A DNA stretch of 64,000 bases from Ignavibacteria bacterium (GTDB lineage: Bacteria > Bacteroidota > Ignavibacteria > Tepidaquicellales > Tepidaquicellaceae): positions 46,435-110,434 of the forward strand of contig JABAQZ010000006.1 in NCBI GenBank assembly GCA_019187405.1. The letters run 5' to 3'. The position numbers were made by a program, and so were the translations under genes. Shown one piece after another: positions 43,642-52,214 of the stretch (the first letter of the stretch is position 1; each line of letters opens with the position of its first letter). Under the pieces are notes generated by a model. That model saw only the letters and a list, made by a program, of their open reading frames with translations, did not search any database and was not told the DNA's origin.

Positions 43642-44523
43642 TTACTCTCTATATATCATCATTGCTCCTCCGACAATAAGCGCAGTTGCAATGATTTTTT
43701 TCACATAGCTTTCCTCGCGGAATATTTTTGCACCTATCAGAACTGCAAAAAACACGGATAATCTTTTGAGTGAAATGACTAAGCTTACGGGCGCAAGTTT
43801 AACTGCTTCAATCTGAAGAAGTCTGTATGTTATGGTTGTTATCGATATTACAATAAGTATGAATATTAAATATTTGTTCTGTTTTGAAAATGCAATCAGC
43901 TCTTTCTTTTTTCCTGAAAGCAAATAAATTATTGAAAAGACCACCAAGAAAAAATAATTCTGAATTACCACAAACAAAACGGGAGGTAGTTTGAATTTAA
44001 CCAATATGAATTTATCCATTACTGAAGATATGGTTATCAGTATCAGTGCGAGAACTATGATTCTGTGGTGAACCGATCTGCGAAATACGGTTAAGGGATA
44101 CAAGGCATTTTCATTTTTTTTAATTTCCAAAATGTACGTTCCGGCAACTATCAGCAGCATTCCCGCTACCTCAAATTTATTTAGGTCTTCACCGAGAAAG
44201 AAATAAGCAAGCAGTGCAATGAACAGCGGCGACGCAGCCAATACAGGAAGCGTTCTGCTTAATTCAAGATTTTTTAATGCTGTCATTATACAGAGAAAAG
44301 CTCCGGCATTAACTAAGGATTTCAGGAATAAATAAAATAGAGATTCGGAAGTCAGTTTTTCAAATCCGGTAAAAAAGAGTAAAGGTGTTGACAGTAGAGC
44401 AATTAGAATTGAAACTGCAACTGAGAAGTTCAGAGCGGACATATCTTTCAACGATCTCTTCTGCAATATTGCAGCCGCTGCGGAAAGTAAAGCTGAAAAA
44501 ATTGCCAGCCAGAACCAAATCAT
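43642..44523 (-). CDS. EamA/DMT-family permease
   Basis: 293 residues, ten predicted transmembrane helices in two EamA halves (first ending LVAGTYILEI-like segment, second ending LIVGGAMMIYRE). Conserved features include APVSLVISLKRLSVFFAVLIGA in helix 8-9 region. DMT permeases move small metabolites across the inner membrane in either direction. Its start codon is 4 bp after the stop of the TonB receptor, so receptor and permease form a two-gene unit that could carry the same nutrient across both membranes. Substrate not readable. Confidence 0.85.
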   Translation of the reverse strand: MIWFWLAIFSALLSAAAAILQKRSLKDMSALNFSVAVSILIALLSTPLLFFTGFEKLTSESLFYLFLKSLVNAGAFLCIMTALKNLELSRTLPVLAASPLFIALLAYFFLGEDLNKFEVAGMLLIVAGTYILEIKKNENALYPLTVFRRSVHHRIIVLALILITISSVMDKFILVKFKLPPVLFVVIQNYFFLVVFSIIYLLSGKKKELIAFSKQNKYLIFILIVISITTITYRLLQIEAVKLAPVSLVISLKRLSVFFAVLIGAKIFREESYVKKIIATALIVGGAMMIYRE

Positions 44524-44527
44524 TTCT

Positions 44528-46915
44528 TTAAAAATTAATTTTTGCTTTCAGAAAAATATTTCTACCCGGTTCGCTCACAAAAGATCCGCGCGAAGTTGAG
44601 AGATGATCTCTGTAATTTTTATCAAAAATGTTTTCTACTCCAGATGAGATATCAAGTTTCAGATTATAAATCGATATGTCTTTTGCATAAACATAAAAAT
44701 TATATACTGTATATCCGGGAGTAGTAAATTCCCCTGTTGAAACTCTATTCTGTGAATCAAACATTACGGTATTGAATTTAAGTAAAAGAAAATTCCAAAG
44801 AGAACATTTTAAACCAAGTGTCCCATTGAGAGGCGGAATTTGCGGAAGAGCGGAATCGTCTTCGGTGTTTTCACCGTTTACATATTCTATTCCTGCATTG
44901 AAAGTAAAATTCTTATAAAAATTATACTCGAGTTCAGATTCGAACCCAGCAAGCCGGGCTTTGCCAATGTTAGTTTTAACGAGGGCATTTCTGCCTTCGA
45001 AAGTTCCGGGAACTTCAGACACCAGATCGTTCATAAAATTTGAATACACTTCGAGTGAAAAATTCAATTCATTTCCCCAATATTTTGCTGCGGCTGAAAT
45101 GAAATATCCGAGTTCGGGCTTTAAGTCCGGATTACCTACTCGAACAATACTGCCGAGATCAATGTATTGATATCTTTCTTCAAGCGAAGGTGATCTGAAT
45201 GATAGTGAAAAATTTCCGGAGAGATTAAGCTTGTCATAAAGTTTAAAATTCATTCCGCTGTTAAGACTCCAGGAAATCTCATTCCTTTCTGAAGCTTCCC
45301 ATAAAACTTTCTGTCCCGGAGGATTGTCATTTCTTACTCCGTTTGTGATTGTGTAAAGCGGATTTACCGATTCATCGTTGGAAATGAAATTAGCGTCAAT
45401 CCTTCCGCCTAAATTTAAATATATCCTGTCATTAGAAATGCTCATCTCGTCATTGGCAAAAAATCCGATGCTTGTAAATTTTGATTCGGGAATCGGGATG
45501 TCGCCAGTTATGAGATTAGTCGAAGAGATTAAATTATTCAGTGAATCATATTTATAAATCTGCTGTGTTCTTTCCCTTTCGGTAACAAGTTTTCTCTGCC
45601 ATGCATCGAGTCCGATTATAAGTTTATTATTATTCATTTGAAAATCGCTTTGAAGCATGGCTCCTTTGGAATAATGTTTGCCGGCGGGTTTTATGAGCAA
45701 ATTATCGATTACGGTTTTTGGAGTTGTTGCTGTTGGCGGTATCGTAACCTTGCTGTTAGGCAAAACTTCGACGTTACGGAAAATATTCTGAATGAAAAAT
45801 CTTGCCGAAAGTTTCCTGAATGCTTTTGATAAGTCTTTGGCTTCATAATTTAGCGCATACATATCTCTGTCTGCCGGCATGTAAGTAACTGTTGCATTCT
45901 GCGGAAATAGCGGATAACCGCCGGGTATTCCTGCATACGGAGTTTCATATTTCTGAAATTCAAAATTAAGATTATGTTTTTCTGAAAATTTGTAACCGGC
46001 ATTCACTGAAACACCGTAATCACGGAAAGAACTGTTGGGCAGAATTCCGGAGGGAGTTTTCGTATCAGTTGCTACTCTGTAATTAGCATATACGTTTGCA
46101 TTGAATTTATCAGAACTTAGAAATGCAGATAAACTCGTGCCGGATAATTTATTTACGGAAAAATATTCGGCTGAAGCATTACCGTTTAATTTTATTGTCC
46201 GTGAATAATTTCCCGTAATGGTTTTTATACTTACTATTCCTCCGGTTGCGCCTGAACCATAAATTGATGAGACGCCTCCTTTAATAATTTCTACTTTTTC
46301 GATTGAGTTTTCATCAATGAGCGCAAATCTTGCGGCGTGATTGTTTGCAGTTTCCACTCTATTTCCGTTGATTAAAACGACAATATTATCTCTGCTTAGT
46401 CCTCTGATGTTAATATCATTTGCCCAGATGCCGTCACGAACAAGATTTATCCCTTGTTTGGTTTTCATTGCATCTGCAATAGAAATAGCCGGTAAAATAT
46501 CTATTTCAGCAGAAGTCATCAGCGAAACCGGAAGTATGGCATACTTCAGCTGATTTTCTATTTTAGGCGAGTAAACGGTAATTTCTCCGGACATGATTTC
46601 AGAAGGATATAAATTGAATCTGAATAAATTTTCTTTATACTCTGAAATTACCGCGCTTTCAGTTAATTCTTTATATCCGACTCTGTTTAAAATTATCTTT
46701 ACGTTTCCAGATTGAATATTATTAGTTTCATATTCACCTTCATCGTTTGTATATCCTGAAATATTACCCGGAAAAATTTTTACATTCACACTGCTTAATG
46801 CTTCTTTAGATTCGGCATCAGTAATAATACATTTGAAAGTATATTGAGCAAATAACTCATGACTTCCCGTTAATGCGGTAAATGCCGCAATGATTGCGAT
46901 AACAATTTTCTTCAT
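44528..46915 (-). CDS. TonB-dependent receptor with CarboxypepD-like N-terminal domain
   Basis: 795 residues from the ATG at 46915; an upstream in-frame start would run through the -7 box. Signal peptide (KKIVIAIIAAFTALTGSHELFAQ), a carboxypeptidase-regulatory-like domain (TFKCIITDAESKEALSSVNV, GYTNDEGEY), a plug (ISIADAMKTKQGINLVRDG, INIRGLSRDNIVVLINGNRV, VEIIKGGVSSIYGSGATGG) and a barrel ending in aromatic ...IFLKAKINF. The plug resembles that of siderophore/cobalamin-type receptors. The gene is transcribed with an EamA permease and preceded by a Crp/Fnr-type operator. The -7 box ends 3 nt before the ATG, so the mRNA would be essentially leaderless. Confidence 0.85.
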   Translation of the reverse strand: MKKIVIAIIAAFTALTGSHELFAQYTFKCIITDAESKEALSSVNVKIFPGNISGYTNDEGEYETNNIQSGNVKIILNRVGYKELTESAVISEYKENLFRFNLYPSEIMSGEITVYSPKIENQLKYAILPVSLMTSAEIDILPAISIADAMKTKQGINLVRDGIWANDINIRGLSRDNIVVLINGNRVETANNHAARFALIDENSIEKVEIIKGGVSSIYGSGATGGIVSIKTITGNYSRTIKLNGNASAEYFSVNKLSGTSLSAFLSSDKFNANVYANYRVATDTKTPSGILPNSSFRDYGVSVNAGYKFSEKHNLNFEFQKYETPYAGIPGGYPLFPQNATVTYMPADRDMYALNYEAKDLSKAFRKLSARFFIQNIFRNVEVLPNSKVTIPPTATTPKTVIDNLLIKPAGKHYSKGAMLQSDFQMNNNKLIIGLDAWQRKLVTERERTQQIYKYDSLNNLISSTNLITGDIPIPESKFTSIGFFANDEMSISNDRIYLNLGGRIDANFISNDESVNPLYTITNGVRNDNPPGQKVLWEASERNEISWSLNSGMNFKLYDKLNLSGNFSLSFRSPSLEERYQYIDLGSIVRVGNPDLKPELGYFISAAAKYWGNELNFSLEVYSNFMNDLVSEVPGTFEGRNALVKTNIGKARLAGFESELEYNFYKNFTFNAGIEYVNGENTEDDSALPQIPPLNGTLGLKCSLWNFLLLKFNTVMFDSQNRVSTGEFTTPGYTVYNFYVYAKDISIYNLKLDISSGVENIFDKNYRDHLSTSRGSFVSEPGRNIFLKAKINF

Positions 46916-46918
46916 ATT

Positions 46919-46926
46919 CAAAAATA
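46919..46926 (-). promoter_or_regulatory. Candidate -7 box of TonB/EamA operon
   Basis: On the minus strand TATTTTTG (46926 to 46919) fits TAnnTTTG. No TTG at -33. The predicted start of transcription coincides with the ATG. Confidence 0.5.
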
Positions 46927-46947
46927 GCAAAAATCATTCTACCGTGT

Positions 46948-46963
46948 TATGACACAGGTCATA
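46948..46963 (-). promoter_or_regulatory. Crp/Fnr-type operator upstream of TonB/EamA operon
   Basis: TATGA-N6-TCATA, here TATGACACAGGTCATA (arms extend to 6 bp each). The centre at 46955.5 is 29.5 bp from the first base of the -7 box, exactly as at the hydrogenase operon (5913-5928). Confidence 0.6.
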
Positions 46964-46974
46964 TTTTAAATAAA

Positions 46975-47006
46975 AAAAGCAAAGCTTTAAATTACGCTTT
47001 GCTTTT
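46975..47006 (-). terminator. Hairpin terminator after VOC gene
   Basis: AAAAGCAAAGC (46975-46985) pairs with GCTTTGCTTTT (46996-47006) around a 10-nt loop; on the minus strand the right arm leads into a run of T. It separates the VOC gene from the TonB/EamA promoter. Confidence 0.75.
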
Positions 47007-47032
47007 AAATTAAATTTAAGCTCTTTTAAATA

Positions 47033-47467
47033 TTATTTATCAACTTTCGGGATTTCATAACTTACCATCCAGTTGATTCCGAATTTATCTTTGCACATTC
47101 CGAAATACGCTCCCCAGAACATATCACCGAGGGGCATTAAGATATTTCCGTCTTTAGCAAGAGCGTTAAAGAGTTTCTCAGTTTCATCTCTTCCGGAAGT
47201 ATTAATTGAAATAGAAATATTATTTCCGAAGATTACCGATTTTCCGAATGTTTCGGATGTATCGCTTCCCATCAAAACGGAATTTTTTCCGATTGGCAGG
47301 GATACGTGCAGTATCAGATTTTTTTCTGATTCGGGGGCTTTATATTCGGAAGGCATGTCACTGAATCTTCCGATATAAATGAATTCACCGCCAAAAACAG
47401 ATTTGTAAAAATTAAAAGCTTCTTCGCAGTTTCCGTTGAATGTTAAGTAAGGTTGTAAGTCTGGCAT
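47033..47467 (-). CDS. VOC-family (PhnB/glyoxalase-like) protein
   Basis: 144 residues of the PhnB-like vicinal-oxygen-chelate family: LQPYLTFNGNCEEAFNFYKSVFGGEF at the N-terminus and DMFWGAYFGMCKDKFGINWMVSYE at the C-terminus, with the paired beta-alpha-beta-beta-beta modules. Members are mostly uncharacterised metal-dependent or binding proteins; the exact reaction is unknown. It stands alone with its own terminator. Confidence 0.85.
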   Translation of the reverse strand: MPDLQPYLTFNGNCEEAFNFYKSVFGGEFIYIGRFSDMPSEYKAPESEKNLILHVSLPIGKNSVLMGSDTSETFGKSVIFGNNISISINTSGRDETEKLFNALAKDGNILMPLGDMFWGAYFGMCKDKFGINWMVSYEIPKVDK

Positions 47468-47512
47468 TTTGTTTAATTAAAGTTATTAAATAAGTTTGTT
47501 TGAAATTAATAA

Positions 47513-48004
47513 TTAAAGAATCTTTGTCATTTCTACATCATAAAATAAAACATCTCCTGCTTTTTTACGATACCTTTTTGTTATTTTAAATCCTTTTGAT
47601 TTAAAAAAAGGTCTTGCCGTTTTGCTGACTATTGCCCAAAGTTTATTGAGTTTCAGTTTAGCAGCTTTGCGCTCTAATGCATCCATTAAAGCAGAAGCAA
47701 TCCCCTGCTTTTGAAAGTCTTTGTGAACGAACATATAATCAATATATCCAGCATCCGTTACAGACGCAAATCCCAGCAATTTGTTTCGGCGTTCAACTGC
47801 ATAAAAATGCTGATCTTTAATTTTCCTTTTCCATTTAACATAATCATTATAAGACGAAATCCAGATTTCTATCTGACGTTCATTATAGTCTTTTTTATTT
47901 ACGTTTATAATTGTATTACGATAAAGATGCCCTATCTTAACTGCATCGGCAGAAACGGCTTTTCTAATCTTTATTTTTTTATTTAAAGGATAATTGACGG
48001 GCAT
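47513..48004 (-). CDS. GNAT-family N-acetyltransferase
   Basis: 163 residues with the GNAT fold: IRKAVSADAVKIGHLYRNTI at the N-terminus and motif A VHKDFQKQGIASALMDALE, which carries the Q-x-x-G-x-A acetyl-CoA pyrophosphate loop. FFKSKGFKITKRYRK is the usual C-terminal strand pair. The acceptor is unknown. Confidence 0.88.
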   Translation of the reverse strand: MPVNYPLNKKIKIRKAVSADAVKIGHLYRNTIINVNKKDYNERQIEIWISSYNDYVKWKRKIKDQHFYAVERRNKLLGFASVTDAGYIDYMFVHKDFQKQGIASALMDALERKAAKLKLNKLWAIVSKTARPFFKSKGFKITKRYRKKAGDVLFYDVEMTKIL

Positions 48005-48147
48005 TTTGAAATCCTTTGCAAGATAAGAATTTTAAATTAATTTTAAAAAACATTACAAAGAAAATTTGACTCATAATCTGAATAATCTGAATTACCTTAC
48101 ACAAGAAATTTATATTTTCTAATTTGAATCTATTATTTAATCATGCA

Positions 48148-50241
48148 ATGGACATAAAATATTTAAAAGGAGTCGGTGAAAAAAGAGCTGAAGCTTTCGG
48201 TAAAATCGGCATAAAATCACTCGAAGATTTTCTGAATTTCATTCCGAGAACCTATCTCACAAGATCAATTGTCAGAGGAATACCGGGTTTCACGGGAGAA
48301 AATGTGCTGGTTACCGGTGAAGTGATAGACATCAGATATCCGAGGAAATCCCATCAGCCGCTTGAAGTATCACTTTATGATAAATCGGGAACGGTTAACA
48401 TTCCAATATTCGGGAAAAGCGAATTCCGCTCAAAGCAGTTCAGACTGAATGACAAATTTTTATTCTGGATAAAAATTGACAACGACGCATATTCATCAAG
48501 ATATAAAATAAGTTACCGCGATCACATAAAGCTGAATGATCAAGACATTTTTGAAAAAGATTTTCTGAAATTCAGATACATTCCGGTATATGAACTTTCC
48601 GGCGTTTTAAAAAAGACATGGATAAGACCGCTTCTGTTGTCGAAAATAGTATTCAACGCTTTCAGCACGATTTTCAAAAGCAATCCTGAACTCATAGAGG
48701 AAACAATTCCGCCAATTTATTTAACCGAAAACGGATTGATTAGCAGGAAAGAAGCTGTGCTTAGAATAAATTTCCCTGCTGAATTGAGTGATATAGAGAC
48801 TGCACGAAGAAGACTTTCATTTGAGACGTTGTTTTATCTTGAACTTATACTTGCTTTAAGAAAAAAATCCGTTCAGTCGGAAAGAAAAGGAATATCTTTT
48901 GACAAGGACATTAAATCGCTTACCGAAAAATTCAAAAGCATACTTCCTTATGAGCTTACAAATTCGCAGAGAAAAGTCATAAACGAAATATATCTTGACA
49001 TGAAGTCATCTCACTGCATGAACCGGCTGCTTCAGGGCGATGTCGGCAGCGGTAAAACCATCGTGTCCGTATTTTCAATGCTGATTGCACATGAAAACGG
49101 ATATCAGAGTGCGTTCATGTGTCCGACTGAGCTCCTTGCCGAACAGCATTACAAGACAATTTCTGAATTCGTACAACCTTTAGGCATTAGGGTATCGCTC
49201 CTTGTGGGCGGACAGAAGAAAAAGCTCCGTGAGGAAATACTTCAGGACATACGGACCGGCAAATCGGCAATAATAGTCGGCACTCACGCTCTTATTCAGG
49301 AAAATGTTGAATTTCAAAATCTTGGATTTGTCATCATTGATGAGCAGCATAAATTCGGAGTAATGCAAAGAGCAAAACTAAAAGAAAAAGGATTTAATCC
49401 CGATGTGCTGGTGATGACGGCAACACCAATTCCGAGGACGCTGGCAATGATACATTACGGGGATCTCGATGTATCTGTAATCGACGAACTTCCTAAGAAC
49501 AGAATTCCGGTAAAGACAGCGTTGAGATTTGAAAATGACAAAGAGAAAATTTTTAGTTTTGTCAAAGAAGAGATTAAAAAAGGAAGACAGGTTTATATTA
49601 TTTATCCGTTAATTGAAGATTCGGAAAAGCTTGATCTGAAATCTGCCGAAGAAAATTACAAGTATCTTAAAGATAATGTTTTTAAAGAACTTAAAATCGG
49701 AATGATACACGGTAGGATGTTCTGGTATGAGAAGGATGAAGTTATGGAGGATTTTAAAAACAGAAAACTCGACATCCTTGTCTCAACTACCGTTATTGAA
49801 GTGGGAATTGACATTCCAAATGCCACTGTAATGATAATCGAGGAAGCGCAGAGATTTGGTCTGTCACAGCTGCATCAGTTAAGGGGAAGAGTAGGGAGAG
49901 GATCGGAGCAATCGTACTGCATACTTATCGGGAAGAATCCGGATGAAACTTCACTAAAGAGATTAAACATACTCTGTGAAACAAATGACGGATTTAAAAT
50001 TGCAGAAGCCGACATGGAGATAAGAGGACCTGGAGAATTTTTTGGGATAAGGCAATCGGGAATATTAAACTTTCCCTGCACTGATTTAAGCAAAGACGAG
50101 GATTTACTTGTAAAAGCAAAGAATATTGCTTTTAAAATAATCGAAGACGACATTCAGCTTAGAAAGCCCGCAAACAGCATCATCAGAGAAAATTTTCTGA
50201 AGAATTACAAAGACTCCGTTTATCTGATGGAAGTAGCCTGA
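48148..50241 (+). CDS. recG: ATP-dependent DNA helicase RecG
   Basis: About 697 residues from the ATG at 48148 (MDIKYLKGVGEKRAEAFG), which begins at the family's normal N-terminus; the earlier TTG at 48124 would add eight unlikely residues. An OB-fold wedge domain occupies about 50-150. Helicase domains: Walker A GDVGSGKT (~297), the RecG-specific DEQH box (IIDEQHKFGVMQR), TATPIPRTLAM, and motif VI QLRGRVGRG. RecG reverses stalled forks and processes recombination intermediates. Confidence 0.95.
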   Translation: MDIKYLKGVGEKRAEAFGKIGIKSLEDFLNFIPRTYLTRSIVRGIPGFTGENVLVTGEVIDIRYPRKSHQPLEVSLYDKSGTVNIPIFGKSEFRSKQFRLNDKFLFWIKIDNDAYSSRYKISYRDHIKLNDQDIFEKDFLKFRYIPVYELSGVLKKTWIRPLLLSKIVFNAFSTIFKSNPELIEETIPPIYLTENGLISRKEAVLRINFPAELSDIETARRRLSFETLFYLELILALRKKSVQSERKGISFDKDIKSLTEKFKSILPYELTNSQRKVINEIYLDMKSSHCMNRLLQGDVGSGKTIVSVFSMLIAHENGYQSAFMCPTELLAEQHYKTISEFVQPLGIRVSLLVGGQKKKLREEILQDIRTGKSAIIVGTHALIQENVEFQNLGFVIIDEQHKFGVMQRAKLKEKGFNPDVLVMTATPIPRTLAMIHYGDLDVSVIDELPKNRIPVKTALRFENDKEKIFSFVKEEIKKGRQVYIIYPLIEDSEKLDLKSAEENYKYLKDNVFKELKIGMIHGRMFWYEKDEVMEDFKNRKLDILVSTTVIEVGIDIPNATVMIIEEAQRFGLSQLHQLRGRVGRGSEQSYCILIGKNPDETSLKRLNILCETNDGFKIAEADMEIRGPGEFFGIRQSGILNFPCTDLSKDEDLLVKAKNIAFKIIEDDIQLRKPANSIIRENFLKNYKDSVYLMEVA

Positions 50242-50265
50242 TAAATAACAAAAATTTCAGTAGAA

Positions 50266-50273
50266 TAAATTTG
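50266..50273 (+). promoter_or_regulatory. Candidate -7 box upstream of sugar transferase gene
   Basis: TAAATTTG fits TAnnTTTG. Six bases later a 16-codon ORF (50279-50329, ATG to TAA) is in frame with, but stops before, the sugar transferase gene. Confidence 0.4.
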
Positions 50274-50362
50274 CATTAATGAGAATTCAGAATTTCCTAA
50301 GAGAGCTGGATTTGCAAATAAGTATATAAATTGAATTTTCAATTATATGTAAAAAAATTATT

Positions 50363-51802
50363 TTGCACTCTCAAGTTAATTTGAAAAGTAAGACATCAAA
50401 AATAGAGATATTTCTTCCGTTACTAACGATAATTGCAGATGCTTTGTCGATATTTCTCGCATTTGAAGCATCCTACTATGTAAGATTTCATACTGATTTT
50501 CAGAAGATATTTCCCGTAACAAAAGGCGTACCGGATATTTACGGTTACAATGAATTTGCTTTGCTTGTAATACCTGTATGGTTACTGATTTTCCAATCAA
50601 GAAAAATGTACAGGTTAAAGAGAAACGTATTCATACTTGACGAGCTATTTGTTATCATAAAGTGCCTCTCCATCGGGATATTAATTGCAATGGCAATGGT
50701 GTTTTTGCTTAAAGGAGATTTTCCATATTCAAGGCTTGTATTTGCGCTGATATGGTTTTTTTCAATACTGTTCATTACAATTGCCAGATATTTTGTTTTA
50801 AAAATCGAAAAGAATTTATACAACAGAAACATTGGTGTGAATAACGTTGCCATACTCGGCGTAAATGAAATGTCAAAAAAGATTTACGACAAGTTTACGG
50901 CAGATAAATTTGTCGGATATAATGTGCTTGGATATTTCTCCTATGAAAACTGCGGAGAGAATTATCTCAATGACAAGACATATCTCGGTGATTTCAGTTT
51001 AATACCCGACAAAATCAGGGAAATGGGAATTCAAAAAATACTTATATCAATACCTTCGGGCGATCAGAAAATTTTATATGAGCTTTACAGAATTTGCGAA
51101 GGGATAAACATTGAATTCATGTATTCTCCTGATTTCATTGACATGATGAGAAACAGAATTAGAGTCGAGGAAATAGACGGAGTACCTTTTATGAAGCTGA
51201 AATCAATTCCGATGAATGTATGGAACAGATTTCTCAAACGAGCATTTGATCTTACAGTATCGGTACTTCTTCTGTTATTACTCTCTCCAATAATGATTAT
51301 ACTATCACTTTTGGTAAAGCTGACTTCACCAGGACCATTGTTTTACAAACAGGAAAGAGTTGGTCTTGACGGGCAGAAGTTTTTGATGCTGAAATTCCGC
51401 TCGATGAAAATTGATGCCGAAAAGAAAGGTCCGCAATTTGCCAAAAGAGATGACGACAGATATACACCGGCAGGGAGATTTCTACGAAAATACAGTTTAG
51501 ATGAGCTGCCACAATTCATTAATGTTGTTATAGGAAACATGAGTATAGTGGGACCGCGGCCCGAAAGGGAATTCTTCATTTTACAGCTTAAAGATTCCAT
51601 CAAGAATTATCTCGAAAGGCACAGGGTGAAATGCGGTATAACCGGCTGGGCTCAAGTAAACGGTCTCAGGGGAACAGATTCATCTCTTCAGACAAGAATT
51701 GACTATGATATTTATTACATTGAAAATTGGTCTATAGCATTCGATATTAAAATAATTTTTAAAACCATTAAAGAAGTGTTATTTTCGAAAGACGCATTTT
51801 AA
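50363..51802 (+). CDS. Exopolysaccharide polyprenyl glycosylphosphotransferase (WcaJ/WbaP-like)
   Basis: About 479 residues. Four N-terminal transmembrane helices are followed by a CoA-binding-like cytoplasmic domain (NVAILGVNEMSKKIYDKF) and the C-terminal bacterial sugar transferase domain from about residue 290: KRAFDLTVSVLLLLLLSP, SPGPLFYKQERVG, MLKFRSM, GRFLRKYSLDELPQ, GPRPE and CGITGWAQVNG. It transfers a sugar-1-phosphate to undecaprenyl phosphate to start capsule or exopolysaccharide synthesis. No ATG is available after the upstream stop at 50329: the start is TTG at 50363 or, equally plausibly, TTG at 50381. Confidence 0.92.
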   Translation: MHSQVNLKSKTSKIEIFLPLLTIIADALSIFLAFEASYYVRFHTDFQKIFPVTKGVPDIYGYNEFALLVIPVWLLIFQSRKMYRLKRNVFILDELFVIIKCLSIGILIAMAMVFLLKGDFPYSRLVFALIWFFSILFITIARYFVLKIEKNLYNRNIGVNNVAILGVNEMSKKIYDKFTADKFVGYNVLGYFSYENCGENYLNDKTYLGDFSLIPDKIREMGIQKILISIPSGDQKILYELYRICEGINIEFMYSPDFIDMMRNRIRVEEIDGVPFMKLKSIPMNVWNRFLKRAFDLTVSVLLLLLLSPIMIILSLLVKLTSPGPLFYKQERVGLDGQKFLMLKFRSMKIDAEKKGPQFAKRDDDRYTPAGRFLRKYSLDELPQFINVVIGNMSIVGPRPEREFFILQLKDSIKNYLERHRVKCGITGWAQVNGLRGTDSSLQTRIDYDIYYIENWSIAFDIKIIFKTIKEVLFSKDAF

Positions 51803-51810
51803 ATGAATAA

Positions 51811-52179
51811 ATGATAATAGCAGTAATATATTTCATTCATGTGATTTTTATTGTTTATGCATTTGCTAAATCATATCAGAGCGATGGATGGCTTCAGGCA
51901 TTCCTTAACATTGGTTTTATCATAACATTGTTTGCTGTTTCTCTTACTGTCTGTGAATTAATTGTAGGTATCTTCATTCCTGATGCGGGCTATACATTAA
52001 AGATGCCCGGTAATCAGGTATTGCTTTTTTTCATGAAAATATCCGGATTCTATTCTCAGCAAGGAACACAAATAACCCTGACTCCAAAAGACAGCATAAC
52101 TTTAGTATGTGTAACATTACTGGAATTTTTCTTTTACAGATTCTATTTTAAAAGGACAGAAGCGGCAAGAACGGTTTAA
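51811..52179 (+). CDS. Small integral membrane protein of unknown function
   Basis: 122 residues with three or four hydrophobic segments (IIAVIYFIHVIFIVYAFA; FLNIGFIITLFAVSLTVCELIVGIF; ITLVCVTLLEFFFYRFYF) and a loop holding LKMPGNQVLLFFMKI. It begins 8 bp after the sugar transferase stop and is probably in the same transcript. Not recognised; an accessory to polysaccharide synthesis is a guess from position. Confidence 0.7.
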   Translation: MIIAVIYFIHVIFIVYAFAKSYQSDGWLQAFLNIGFIITLFAVSLTVCELIVGIFIPDAGYTLKMPGNQVLLFFMKISGFYSQQGTQITLTPKDSITLVCVTLLEFFFYRFYFKRTEAARTV

Positions 52180-52214
52180 TACATTCTTAAAAAGGGCTGA
52201 AAGAAATTTTGTAT

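Noticed and set aside
46930..47032. Cobalamin or other riboswitch before the TonB receptor
   Set aside because: The promoter box lies right at the start codon, leaving no leader for a riboswitch.
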